From NCBI GenBank assembly GCA_024681595.1, contig JAILAN010000092.1, positions 1-48,456 of the forward strand: a stretch of 48,456 nt of DNA. The letters are read 5' to 3'. The stretch comes from Lachnospiraceae bacterium (lineage in GTDB: Bacteria > Bacillota > Clostridia > Lachnospirales > Lachnospiraceae). A model generated the notes under the pieces. It ran no database searches. It was not told the DNA's origin and was given only the letters and a program-made list of their open reading frames with translations. Shown in pieces: positions 25,450 to 33,722 of this stretch (position 1 is its first letter; every line of letters begins with the position of its first letter). A program made the position numbers and the translations under genes.

Positions 25450-26940
25450 CTATTCGTTTTCGAGCTTTCTGATGATCTCCCTGACTATGATGCGCTCATC
25501 CATGGGATATTTAACGCCCTTGATCTCCTGGTAATCCTCGTGTCCCTTGCCCGCAAGTACAATCATATCATTCCTTTTGCCATTCTCAATGACGTACCTG
25601 ATGGCTTCAATACGGTTTATGATCTCGACGTATTTGCCGCCTGTGGGGATAAGCCCCTCTTTGATATCGTTTATGATAGCCTGCGGATCCTCATCCCTGG
25701 GATTATCTGATGTGATGACGGCAAGGTCAGCGTATCTGCCGGCGACTTCTCCCATTCCGAATCTTCGGTCCCTCGAACGGTTTCCACCGCATCCGAAAAG
25801 AACGATAAGCCTTCCGGGTCTGTACTCTCTTAAGGACTTAAGGAGACTTTCAAGACTCATGGCATTATGAGCATAATCGATCATCAGCGTAAAGGGATAC
25901 GGAGTTTTGATTATTTCGGTCCTGCCCTTAACATGAGCCTTTGACAGCGCATCTGCTATCACCCCGTCAGATATTCCGAAATAATGGCATATAGAGGCAG
26001 CACACAGCGCATTATAGGCTCCGAACATTCCTGGAGTAGGAATTAAAATATGCGCATTGACATCCCCGTGAGCGTCAAATTCAAGTCCCGGCTGTCCCGG
26101 TGTCCTTACCAGTTCAACGTTATCGGCCCACAGATCAGCATCCTTGTTGAATCCGTATGTGTATATATCGCATGTATGACCCTTGATGACCTTGAGAAGA
26201 TGCGGGTCATCGGCATTTACTATACCGTATCTGCACTGCTTGAATAGCCTGCCCTTGCACTCGATGTATTCCTCAAATGATTCATGCTCGTTGGGCCCGA
26301 TATGATCGGGCTCCAGATTCGTAAAAATTCCCAGCTCAAAAGTAAAGCCCTGAGTCCTGTATAGCTTTAATCCCTGGGATGCGACCTCCATGACTACGGT
26401 GGTTATCCCGGCATCGAGCATTTTCTTAAAATAACCCTGAAGTACAAAGGATTCGGGTGTCGTATTTATCGACGGAATGTGTTCATCACCTATTATCGTC
26501 TCAATGGAACCGATAAGCCCCGTCTTTATGCCCGCTTCCTCCAGGGCACTCTTAACGAGGTATGAAGTCGTGGTCTTGCCCTTTGTGCCTGTGATGCCGA
26601 TGATCTTCATGGAATCGGCGGGATGGCCGTAGAACGCTGCAGAGATAAAAGCCATGGCATATCGGGTATCATCGACCCTGATAAGCGTTACATCGTTTTG
26701 CCTGGCCATATCCATGGCGTCTTCGGACAATTCCTTTTGGATGACCAGAACGGAAGCCCCGTCATGTATCACCTTGTCTGCCACGGTATGAGCATCGAAT
26801 TTAAAGCCTTCAATACAGATAAAAAGGCAGTCCTTTGTGACCTTTCTTGAGTCTATGACCACCTCGGATACATTGCCGGCCGGTGAGCCAAGGACAATGG
26901 AATAATCGATCCTGTCAAGCAGGTACTCTATGCTGAACAT
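25450..26940 (-). CDS. murE: UDP-MurNAc-tripeptide synthetase, meso-diaminopimelate adding
   Basis: A 496-residue Mur ligase with ATP loop GITGTKGKTTTSYL, a central domain with the NTTPES substrate loop, and a C-terminal domain with DNPRDEDP. The DNPR motif marks enzymes that add meso-diaminopimelate rather than lysine, so the wall is predicted to be DAP-type. It heads the priA-def-fmt-rsmB-rlmN-phosphatase-kinase-rsgA operon behind its own promoter. Having murE rather than a coaBC or gmk-rpoZ type gene before priA is less usual and puts wall synthesis in one transcript with the wall-sensing kinase. Confidence 0.95.
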   Translation of the reverse strand: MFSIEYLLDRIDYSIVLGSPAGNVSEVVIDSRKVTKDCLFICIEGFKFDAHTVADKVIHDGASVLVIQKELSEDAMDMARQNDVTLIRVDDTRYAMAFISAAFYGHPADSMKIIGITGTKGKTTTSYLVKSALEEAGIKTGLIGSIETIIGDEHIPSINTTPESFVLQGYFKKMLDAGITTVVMEVASQGLKLYRTQGFTFELGIFTNLEPDHIGPNEHESFEEYIECKGRLFKQCRYGIVNADDPHLLKVIKGHTCDIYTYGFNKDADLWADNVELVRTPGQPGLEFDAHGDVNAHILIPTPGMFGAYNALCAASICHYFGISDGVIADALSKAHVKGRTEIIKTPYPFTLMIDYAHNAMSLESLLKSLREYRPGRLIVLFGCGGNRSRDRRFGMGEVAGRYADLAVITSDNPRDEDPQAIINDIKEGLIPTGGKYVEIINRIEAIRYVIENGKRNDMIVLAGKGHEDYQEIKGVKYPMDERIIVREIIRKLENE

Positions 26941-26971
26941 AATGCTTTTTCCTTTCTGAAGGGATAATGAT

Positions 26972-27000
26972 AGTATAACTTTTTTATTCTTTTTTCACAA
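26972..27000 (-). promoter_or_regulatory. Promoter of the murE-rsgA operon
   Basis: Minus-strand TTGTGA (26995-27000), 17-bp A-rich spacer, TATACT (26972-26977), about 30 bp before the murE ATG. A short inverted repeat, GATAGT/ACTATC (27046-27071), lies upstream; its meaning is unclear. Confidence 0.65.
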
Positions 27001-27088
27001 TGAAAACACATTTTGGACACAATTAGATCGTAAGATAAAACCATAGATAGTTTGAAACAAAACTCACTATCTCCCCCCTCATAAGCAG

Positions 27089-27116
27089 AAAAGCGCCGGT
27101 CTTTGCCGACGCTTTT
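27089..27116. terminator. Terminator between the PfkB kinase gene and murE
   Basis: AAAAGCGCCGG (27089-27099) and CCGACGCTTTT (27106-27116) pair over 11 positions with a single mismatch; both strands end in four Ts. It ends the recJ-pfkB transcript just before the murE promoter. Confidence 0.75.
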
Positions 27117-27128
27117 CCTGTATGAAGA

Positions 27129-28076
27129 CTATACATATAATTCATCACTTAATGTCAGGGATGATTCAAATTCCTCGGCTTTTTCCCTGGATATAACACC
27201 GTTTTCAAGTGAGCATGCATTGGCGGCGGATATAGCCACGCAACGCTTAACGGTATCTTCGGGACTCAGTCCCTCGAGTATCGATATGACAAATGCGGCC
27301 ACGGCACTGTCTCCGGAGCCGACGGAATTGACCGCATGTATGGACGGAGCCTGAACATAATACACTTCGCTCCTGCCGTTATTGTCCCTGGCATAAAGGA
27401 TCCCTTTATTTCCCATTGATACCATGACATTGGAAACTCCCCACTCAACTATCTGCATGGCGGATTCGGCTACTTCCTGCATGCCGTGTATCCTTCTGCC
27501 CATCAATGACTCCAGTTCCCTCATATTGGGTTTCATCATAAAAGGTCTGGCATACATTCCCTTTTTTAGGTTATCTCCGGATGTATCGAGCATAACCTTT
27601 TTACCCTTGGCGTTGGCAGTCTCTATCATCCGGACATAGGCATCCGGGCCTACTCCCTGAGGCGCAGAACCTGAAATAACAACTATACTGCAGTCCTCGA
27701 TCTCCCTTTCATATGTATCAAAAAAAGATTCAAGCTCTTCATCGCTTATCATAGGTCCGGGCTCTAAAAACTCGGTGATATATCCGTCTTCGGTGATAAG
27801 ATTCACGGATGTTCTGGTATCTCCGGACACTTTGGTAAATGAAGGGATCGCCCCCATATTCCTTACTGCATCCTTTATCATTTCTCCGCTGTAGCCACCG
27901 ATAAAGCCCAATGTCTTAACATCAACATCATACTGTCTTAGCACCTTGGCAACGTTTATCCCCTTGCCACCCTCTATATTGGTGGCCGAATCCATTCTGT
28001 TAACGGCCCCCATTATCACGCGTGATGCTGTCAGTGTTTTGTCAACTGCGGGATTCAGCGTTATTGTTGCAACCAT
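27129..28076 (-). CDS. PfkB-family hexose kinase, 1-phosphofructokinase/tagatose-6-phosphate kinase type
   Basis: A 315-residue ribokinase-fold enzyme opening VATITLNPAVDKTL, with sugar-site GGKGINVAKVL and the ATP/anion-hole motif SVGSGDSAVAAF holding the catalytic Asp. This is the FruK/LacC subgroup that phosphorylates fructose-1-phosphate, tagatose-6-phosphate or fructose-6-phosphate. No fructose PTS or tagatose aldolase is adjacent, so the substrate cannot be chosen from context. It sits 21 bp after recJ with a good ribosome site (GGAAGGAGATCAA). Confidence 0.88.
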   Translation of the reverse strand: MVATITLNPAVDKTLTASRVIMGAVNRMDSATNIEGGKGINVAKVLRQYDVDVKTLGFIGGYSGEMIKDAVRNMGAIPSFTKVSGDTRTSVNLITEDGYITEFLEPGPMISDEELESFFDTYEREIEDCSIVVISGSAPQGVGPDAYVRMIETANAKGKKVMLDTSGDNLKKGMYARPFMMKPNMRELESLMGRRIHGMQEVAESAMQIVEWGVSNVMVSMGNKGILYARDNNGRSEVYYVQAPSIHAVNSVGSGDSAVAAFVISILEGLSPEDTVKRCVAISAANACSLENGVISREKAEEFESSLTLSDELYV

Positions 28077-28097
28077 TTGATCTCCTTCCGTTACGGA

Positions 28098-29873
28098 TCA
28101 CCTGTACTCATCCATCACTATCTGGATGCTCCTGTTATTTCCGTATTCATTGATCTGAGGATAATAAACTATATCGAGCATGACCCGGCCCGGCTCAACC
28201 TGGCGTTTACTAAGCAGATCCGGTATCGTACTGTCATATTTATCGGCAAGGAATCCTTCCAGTTCATCAAGATCCCCAAAATATATCATGTCGTAGTTTC
28301 TTCCGGTCTCATCCTTGATCCTGAACTTCCCTACATTTTTATTTTTACCCAATTTATCATAGGAAATCAAGGATATATTTGCTGTAGCAAATACGGGTTT
28401 GGGATTACCGGCCCCAAAGGGTTCCAAAACGCCGAGTCCCTCGATGAGTTCCTCTGAAATATAAGATAACGGCATCGGCACATCTATATGTATCTTCGCT
28501 GTCAGATCATCATCTGTCAGGATACAGTCCTCATTTAAGCGCCTTCGCATCTCATACAGTTTATCAACGCTCTGAAGCGTGATGCCGGCAGCCATTCTGT
28601 GGCCACCGAATCGTACAAACAGATCCTTGACCCTGGTCAGAGCGCCGTACATATCGTAGCTTTCAATGGATCTGCCGGATCCCTTGACTCCCTCTTCACT
28701 CTTAGTGACAACAAAGACCGGCCTGTTATATCTTTCTCTTAGCCTGCCTGCTATGATACCTGCCAGGGATTCATGGGTGTTCTCCATATAAACGACCATA
28801 ACCCTGTCATTTTTGATATTCGAATTCTCTATTGCTTCAACAGCTTGCCTGGCACCTTCTTCGGTCATGAGTTTGCGTGAGGCATTAAGCTCCTTTAATT
28901 CTCTTGCTATCATGGCGGCATCTTCATATTTATCCTTTGTAAACAGTTCAAGTGCCCTCTTGGCACTGTCAAGTCTCCCTGTTGAATTGATACACGGCCC
29001 AAGGATAAATCCGGCATGATATGTTCCGATCTTTTTGCCTGTAAGTTCGTTAACTCCAAGGAGCGCCTTCAGACCCTGATTTGCGGTGTTTTGCATGGCA
29101 TCAAGACCGTATTTTACTATTATGCGGTTCTCATCCTTAAGCTCCATGATGTCGCATACCGTAGCCAGTGCTGCAAACGGCAGCATTTCATCAAGTGCCT
29201 CCTTTTGTGATACTACGGAATCATCCAGCAGGCTCTGCATGAGTTTGTATGCAACGACCGCTCCGCATATGGCTTTAAACGGGTATGGACAATCATCCCT
29301 CTTGGGATCGACCACTGCGCATGCCTCGGGAAGTATGTATACCCTTTTATCATCGACGATGTCATAGGGCACCTCGTGATGATCTGTGATAACAACTTCT
29401 ATTCCAAGGCTCGTGGCAAGGTCAATCTGAGCCTTTGCGGCTATTCCGTTATCGCAGGTTATAATGAGCCCTGTGTTATCTTCCCCGGCTCTTTTGACCA
29501 TATTATCGTTTATGCCGTATCCGTCCCTGATACGGTCCGGAATGTCCGTATCGACCTGCGCTCCGAGAGCAGAAAGTCCCCTGTACAGAATAAAGGTCGC
29601 ACATATCCCATCTACGTCAAAGTCACCCATGACTCTGATCCTAACGCCCTCGTCTATTGCTTTTTTGATAACAGCAACAGCCTTGTCCATGTCCTTTAAT
29701 AAAGCAGGATCATGAAGATCCCGAAGAGTCCCGTTAAGGAAAATATCGATATCCCCATCGGTTACAACATCTCTGTTTCTGATGATACGCGCTATGACCT
29801 TATCAATATTGTATTTTGCAGCTATTGCATCAAAATCAGCTCTTTTTGATGCGACCATCCATTTTTTCATCAT
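28098..29873 (-). CDS. recJ: Single-stranded DNA-specific exonuclease RecJ
   Basis: A 591-residue DHH-family nuclease with the metal-binding motifs GDFDVDGICATF, TCDNGI, TDHHEV and VDPKRDDCPYPF, and the DHHA1 part with GRSIESYDMYGAL and FGGHRMAAG. It degrades single-stranded DNA 5' to 3' in repair. An OB-like C-terminal region (KNVGKFRIKDETGRN) is present. Its start lies just past the secDF terminator and has only a weak ribosome site; no clear promoter was found in the 40-bp gap, so read-through from secDF is possible. Confidence 0.92.
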   Translation of the reverse strand: MMKKWMVASKRADFDAIAAKYNIDKVIARIIRNRDVVTDGDIDIFLNGTLRDLHDPALLKDMDKAVAVIKKAIDEGVRIRVMGDFDVDGICATFILYRGLSALGAQVDTDIPDRIRDGYGINDNMVKRAGEDNTGLIITCDNGIAAKAQIDLATSLGIEVVITDHHEVPYDIVDDKRVYILPEACAVVDPKRDDCPYPFKAICGAVVAYKLMQSLLDDSVVSQKEALDEMLPFAALATVCDIMELKDENRIIVKYGLDAMQNTANQGLKALLGVNELTGKKIGTYHAGFILGPCINSTGRLDSAKRALELFTKDKYEDAAMIARELKELNASRKLMTEEGARQAVEAIENSNIKNDRVMVVYMENTHESLAGIIAGRLRERYNRPVFVVTKSEEGVKGSGRSIESYDMYGALTRVKDLFVRFGGHRMAAGITLQSVDKLYEMRRRLNEDCILTDDDLTAKIHIDVPMPLSYISEELIEGLGVLEPFGAGNPKPVFATANISLISYDKLGKNKNVGKFRIKDETGRNYDMIYFGDLDELEGFLADKYDSTIPDLLSKRQVEPGRVMLDIVYYPQINEYGNNRSIQIVMDEYR

Positions 29874-29911
29874 CAGTAGATTCCAGCCCGGTAACGTTAT
29901 CCGGCGAACGA

Positions 29912-29951
29912 GAAAAAAACCGGCCTGATGAACCTATAAATCATCAGGCCG
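29912..29951 (-). terminator. Rho-independent terminator of secDF
   Basis: Minus-strand arms CGGCCTGATGA (29951-29941) and TCATCAGGCCG (29931-29921) are perfect over 11 bp with a 9-base loop, then GTTTTTTT. Confidence 0.9.
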
Positions 29952-29977
29952 TAAATTATCTTAAGTATGTAATCGGC

Positions 29978-32221
29978 TTACTCAGCCTTTTTACCGACTT
30001 TGCGAAGCACCATGTAGAAAGCGGATGCCAGGCAGATCGATGAATATGTACCGCAGAGGATACCTGCCATCAGAGGAAGTGCAAATTCCTTGATAGATGA
30101 AACTCCCAGCACATAAAGCGCTGCTACCATGATAAACGTTGTCAAAGATGTGAAGACCGATCTTGAGAGGGTCTGTGTTATCGATCTGTTAACAGCCTCT
30201 TCCAGCGAATCCTTCGGTCCCATAATTGATTTGTTCTCACGGATACGGTCGAATATAACGATCGTTGCGTTGATCGAGTATCCGACTATCGTCAGCATAC
30301 ATGCTATGAATGTGCTTCCGACAGAGACTCTGACTATCGCATAAAACGCCAAAACTACCAGAACGTCATGGATAAGCGCCAGAACCGAAGAACATCCGAA
30401 TCTGACATCCTTGAATCTGAACCAGATGTAAAGAAGCATACATGCAGAAGCAACTACCACAGCTATAATGGCATCACGCTTCATCTCTCCCGATACCGTA
30501 GAGCTGATGGTCTCGGAGCTCTTTATCGTAGCACCGAACTGCGCTGCCAGATCATCCTTAAGCTTGGCAGCTTCATCATTGGTCAGTGATCTTGATTTAA
30601 AGATAACATCATTGGTACCGTCAATCTTCTGTGGTATCACGCTTCCATCCTTGGTTACATTCTCAATGATCGGAACGACCGTCGAATCTATTTCAGCCAG
30701 AGACATATCCTTGGTGAACGTAACCTCGGTTGAAGTACCTCCGACGAAGTCCAGACTGTAGTTAAGTATATTGGCGCCCCTTGAAGCATTTATGCCCATG
30801 AATACAAATCCTGACAGGATCGCAACAATGGATATTATAAAGAACAGCTTTTTATGTGCCAGGAAATCAACAACCTTCGGCTCTCTCTGAACGCCGTAGA
30901 GCTTTTCGGATCTGCAGCCCAGAGCAAAGAATGATTTCATTATCCACTTGGCGATGAACAGTGCCGTGAACATCGAAAGGATAATACCGAGTGCCAGAGT
31001 AGCTGCAAAGCCTTTGATAGAACCTGTTCCCAAAACTCCCAGAACAGCTGCAGCTATCAGGGTCGTTATATTACCGTCAAGGATAGCCGAAAGGGCCTTT
31101 TTATAACCGACATCTATAGCGGATTCAACGGTCTTGCCTTTACCGATCTCTTCCTTGATCCTGGCAAATACGATAACATTGGCATCGACCGCCATACCTA
31201 TTGAAAGAATGATACCGGCAATACCGGGAAGTGTCAGTGTTATCTGGAATGCATCGAGCAATATTATAATGAGTTCGCAGTATAGAGCAAGTGCAAGGCT
31301 CGCTGCGAGTCCTGATATCCTGTAAACAAGCAGCATGAATACTACGATCACTACAAAACCGATAAGTGCTGCCTTAAGTGATGTCGATATAGCTTCGGTA
31401 CCGAGCTGGGCTCCGACCACCTTGGAATGTAACTGCTCTAACTGAAGCTTTAATCCACCGATCCTGATCGTCGATGCGAGCTTGTTTGCTTCATCATATG
31501 TAAAGCTACCCGTTATCTGTGCCTGTCCGTCATTTATAACTGCCTTGACATTCGGAGCTGAAACGATCTGTCCGTCATAGTAGATCGCTATGCTCTCACC
31601 GGATGCAAAAGCCTTGGCCGTAGCATCAGCAAACTTCTGAGTACCCTCATCAGTCATGGACAGGGAAACTATGAACTCATTGTTCTTGGTCATCTGATCC
31701 TGTATTGAACCGGCCTCTGCAGACTTAACATCTGTTCCGGTAAGTACCGTATCACCGTCTGCTATACAGGTATCTATATCCTTAAGAAGGATATATGCCA
31801 GCTGGCCGTCGGCATCGAGTCCGTATGTATAGTTCTGATTGCCGGATGCATCTGTCTGTCTGATAAAATACAATGAACCGGGCTTGCCCAGATCGGCAAG
31901 GATCGTTTCCGCATCGGAAACTCCGGGGATCTCTATGTTGATCCTGTCTATACCTTCCTGATAGACCAGAGATTCTGTACTGTAGTTCTGAACTCTCTGC
32001 TGCAGTTTGTATATGGTATCTGCCATATCCTCATTGCTGGGAGTGCCCTCTCCTACTACCTGATATGTAATGGAAACACCGCCTTCAAGATCCAGACCCA
32101 AAGGGATGTCTCTGGCTGCTCCGCCGTTCTGTCCGGTAAAACCGGTAGTTGCGGTAATGCCAAAAACCACTAATACAGCCACCAGAATGATCAGGCTGAT
32201 AATGGAAGTACTCTTTTTCAT
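29978..32221 (-). CDS. secDF: SecD-SecF fusion protein-export membrane protein
   Basis: A 747-residue RND-family translocase subunit using the proton-motive force to pull proteins through SecYEG. SecD half (1 to about 440): one N-terminal helix, the family motif GLDLEGGVSITYQV, extracytoplasmic P1 region, then five helices with GIAGIILSIGMAVDANVIVF. SecF half (about 455-747): SLDFVGGTSTEVTF, then helices with GYSINATIVIFDRIREN. The fusion is common in Firmicutes. It is monocistronic here, bounded by its own promoter and a strong terminator. Confidence 0.96.
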   Translation of the reverse strand: MKKSTSIISLIILVAVLVVFGITATTGFTGQNGGAARDIPLGLDLEGGVSITYQVVGEGTPSNEDMADTIYKLQQRVQNYSTESLVYQEGIDRINIEIPGVSDAETILADLGKPGSLYFIRQTDASGNQNYTYGLDADGQLAYILLKDIDTCIADGDTVLTGTDVKSAEAGSIQDQMTKNNEFIVSLSMTDEGTQKFADATAKAFASGESIAIYYDGQIVSAPNVKAVINDGQAQITGSFTYDEANKLASTIRIGGLKLQLEQLHSKVVGAQLGTEAISTSLKAALIGFVVIVVFMLLVYRISGLAASLALALYCELIIILLDAFQITLTLPGIAGIILSIGMAVDANVIVFARIKEEIGKGKTVESAIDVGYKKALSAILDGNITTLIAAAVLGVLGTGSIKGFAATLALGIILSMFTALFIAKWIMKSFFALGCRSEKLYGVQREPKVVDFLAHKKLFFIISIVAILSGFVFMGINASRGANILNYSLDFVGGTSTEVTFTKDMSLAEIDSTVVPIIENVTKDGSVIPQKIDGTNDVIFKSRSLTNDEAAKLKDDLAAQFGATIKSSETISSTVSGEMKRDAIIAVVVASACMLLYIWFRFKDVRFGCSSVLALIHDVLVVLAFYAIVRVSVGSTFIACMLTIVGYSINATIVIFDRIRENKSIMGPKDSLEEAVNRSITQTLSRSVFTSLTTFIMVAALYVLGVSSIKEFALPLMAGILCGTYSSICLASAFYMVLRKVGKKAE

Positions 32222-32338
32222 TATGATTCACCTCAAAATACAGATATATTTATTAGTCGAAAGCCTGACCAGACAAGTGAAAAGTCACATTTAGGTCTGT
32301 TGCTTTTGACAGCGTATCTTTATGATACAGCGAATAGC

Positions 32339-32344
32339 ATTATA
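32339..32344 (-). promoter_or_regulatory. Extended -10 promoter for secDF
   Basis: Minus-strand TGC-TATAAT with a poor -35 (TTTAAT, 17 bp upstream). It predicts a leader of about 110 bases that begins with a small hairpin (GTATC-5-GATAC, 32315-32329). No known riboswitch is recognised in the leader. Confidence 0.5.
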
Positions 32345-32434
32345 GCACACATGAATGCAGAATTAAAGGGATTTATTCAAAAGTCTCGCCCATAAAGATT
32401 TAATTGCTCCGAAATGCTTTTTGTTAGTGTTGCA

Positions 32435-32728
32435 TCATAAAAGACGTTTATTCATTGCTTCATATATAAATGCTTTACCGGGTATTGTCCTAAAAGCTTT
32501 ATCTATACGATGATTAAAAAGCCCTGCAAGGCAGATGTCCGAAATAGCTATAAGCCGTGCCAGATCCTCCTGCGACAACCAGTCTATATGAAGAATACCT
32601 GCTCCCTCATTGATCTTCTCTGACAGATCTCCCTTCAGATGTCCTACGATCACACAGGTGTAAAACCTGTCATCCAGTATCTCATTCATCGCATCAAAGA
32701 CTATATCCCTTGTTAATATTTCTTTACA
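32435..32728 (-). pseudogene. Glycosyltransferase C-terminal fragment
   Basis: An open stretch of about 97 codons with no ribosome site; the first in-frame ATG (32689) gives 84 residues. The segments FYTCVIVGHLKG, IAISDICLAGLFN and RTIPGKAFIYEAMNKRLL resemble the donor-binding half of GT4-type glycosyltransferases, where an E-x-M-x-x-G/K helix follows the nucleotide-sugar site. The N-terminal acceptor domain and the extreme C-terminus are missing. It is therefore read as a decayed gene in an islet between secDF and the CNNM gene. The family call is a motif judgement. Confidence 0.6.
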
Positions 32729-32783
32729 TTATATTGAAAATATCTTATACTACTATCATAGAAGCGAGTTTGTTACCGTAAGG

Positions 32784-33317
32784 CTATAGCTTAAGCGGGG
32801 TACCCGCTTCTTTTTCTTTTTTAACATTAACCAGATCATAAATATATAACCTGTCATCCGAAGCATGCCGAACGAGCATTTCGATTCTGAAGATATTCTA
32901 TCTTAACAGTTCTCCACAACTATCGTAAACCGGCAAAGCAAATCTGGTAGTAAACCTGTACCACCCAAATTTAGCATCTTTTCCATGCTTTAGCTTATAA
33001 TTCTCCTGCCAGCGTTTATTCCCTGCATATTGAATTAAAAGTGGTAATTCGGTTACAGCATTTGCCTTGGCTTTTGCTAATGTTCCTTTTAATCTGCTGG
33101 TATCTGTAGATCCCTTGATTTCAGACGGCGCATCAGATCCAATATAAATAACATCAGCACTATCTAATACCTCATAGTTCATGTTAATGTAATCCCTAAG
33201 ATACATTTCCACGTCATCCCAGTTGATATTCTGACGACCAACAAATCGTATATCATTAATGATTACAATTCCTCTGCCTAGTTCGTCAAAAACAACATTG
33301 CTATCGCATTCTTGCAT
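32784..33317 (-). pseudogene. Mobile-element/polyvalent-protein type gene interrupted by an amber codon
   Basis: A strong ribosome site (GAAGGAGG) starts a 139-codon frame ending in TAG at 32898-32900. Past it the same frame stays open for 37 more codons, giving IEMLVRHASDDRLYIYDLVN and VKKEKEAGTPLKL before TAG at 32784. These continue the family pattern I recall from ICE and phage proteins of Clostridia (VIYIG..., LKGTLAKAKANA, GWYRFTTRFALPVY, then RYNVFH...LIRHA..LYLYD). The residue lost at the amber fits a conserved Tyr (TAT/TAC to TAG). I read it as a nonsense-mutated gene, possibly related to the large polyvalent-protein-associated domains; the function is unknown. Confidence 0.6.
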
Positions 33318-33323
33318 ATAATC

Positions 33324-33476
33324 ATGCCTCCTTCATATTTCGTTATGTCCATCACTGAATTTGGCATATGCAAGAACTGCTCTGCCTTTCCTGAATGGAA
33401 TAGATACTGTAAAAGAGTATGTTACAGTATTGAAAGAATAGCATACACACGAGCAGAATGCAAGAATCCATCCTGA
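33324..33476 (+). CDS. Possible small Cys-rich protein
   Basis: A plus-strand frame of 50 codons from ATG 33324, or 43 from ATG 33345, one of very few plus-strand candidates. It contains GICKNCSAFPEWNRYCKRVC, a C-x2-C-x9-C-x3-C arrangement that could bind zinc, and ends TRAECKNPS. The Cys spacing and the absence of stops argue for real or recently real coding. No convincing ribosome site or promoter precedes it, and its start overlaps the start region of the opposite-strand pseudogene, so it may be an islet relic. Confidence 0.35.
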   Translation: MPPSYFVMSITEFGICKNCSAFPEWNRYCKRVCYSIERIAYTRAECKNPS

Positions 33477-33666
33477 TGTAAAGTATGATGTTTTCAAAAT
33501 GACTATCGGGCGTTCATAGAGTCAGAGAAATACCGCTAGAAATGTAAAGTTCTGGAACAATCTGAGAGATTGCTTCTATATTGTTACTCATGTCTGGACT
33601 ATCGCGACCACAAAGATATATTGTCGTTTATGAAGGTAAAAAAAACAAACAGAAAAAGAGAAATGT
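33477..33666. other. Unassigned islet sequence
   Basis: No complete gene is recognisable. A minus-strand stretch reading DSPDMSNNIEAISQIVPELY (about 33540-33610) is bounded by an upstream in-frame stop and lacks a ribosome site, so it looks like a coding relic. Composition is more AT-rich than the flanking genes. Confidence 0.3.
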
Positions 33667-33702
33667 AAAAAAAACCGTACCCAATGATACAGTTCTTTTT
33701 TT
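33667..33702. terminator. Weak bidirectional terminator after the CNNM gene
   Basis: AACCGTA (33673-33679) and TACAGTT (33688-33694) pair with one mismatch around an 8-base loop, flanked by an A-run and a T-run that extend the stem and supply T-tracts on both strands. It lies 20 bp past the stop of the CNNM/CorC-type gene. Confidence 0.6.
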
Positions 33703-33722
33703 ATTTCTAATTAATTGTTTGT

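Noticed and set aside
32723-32820. Plus-strand promoter-like boxes (TTTACA-17-TATACT) followed by a GC stem AAGCGGG/CCCGCTT and a T-run, looking like a small RNA gene of about 65 bases, even tracrRNA-like.
   Set aside because: The stem and T-run are the antisense of the natural 3' end of the islet pseudogene (Lys/Glu codons then AGTPLKL), which explains them by coding. No cas9 or CRISPR repeat is present. Kept only as a weak possibility of an antisense RNA.
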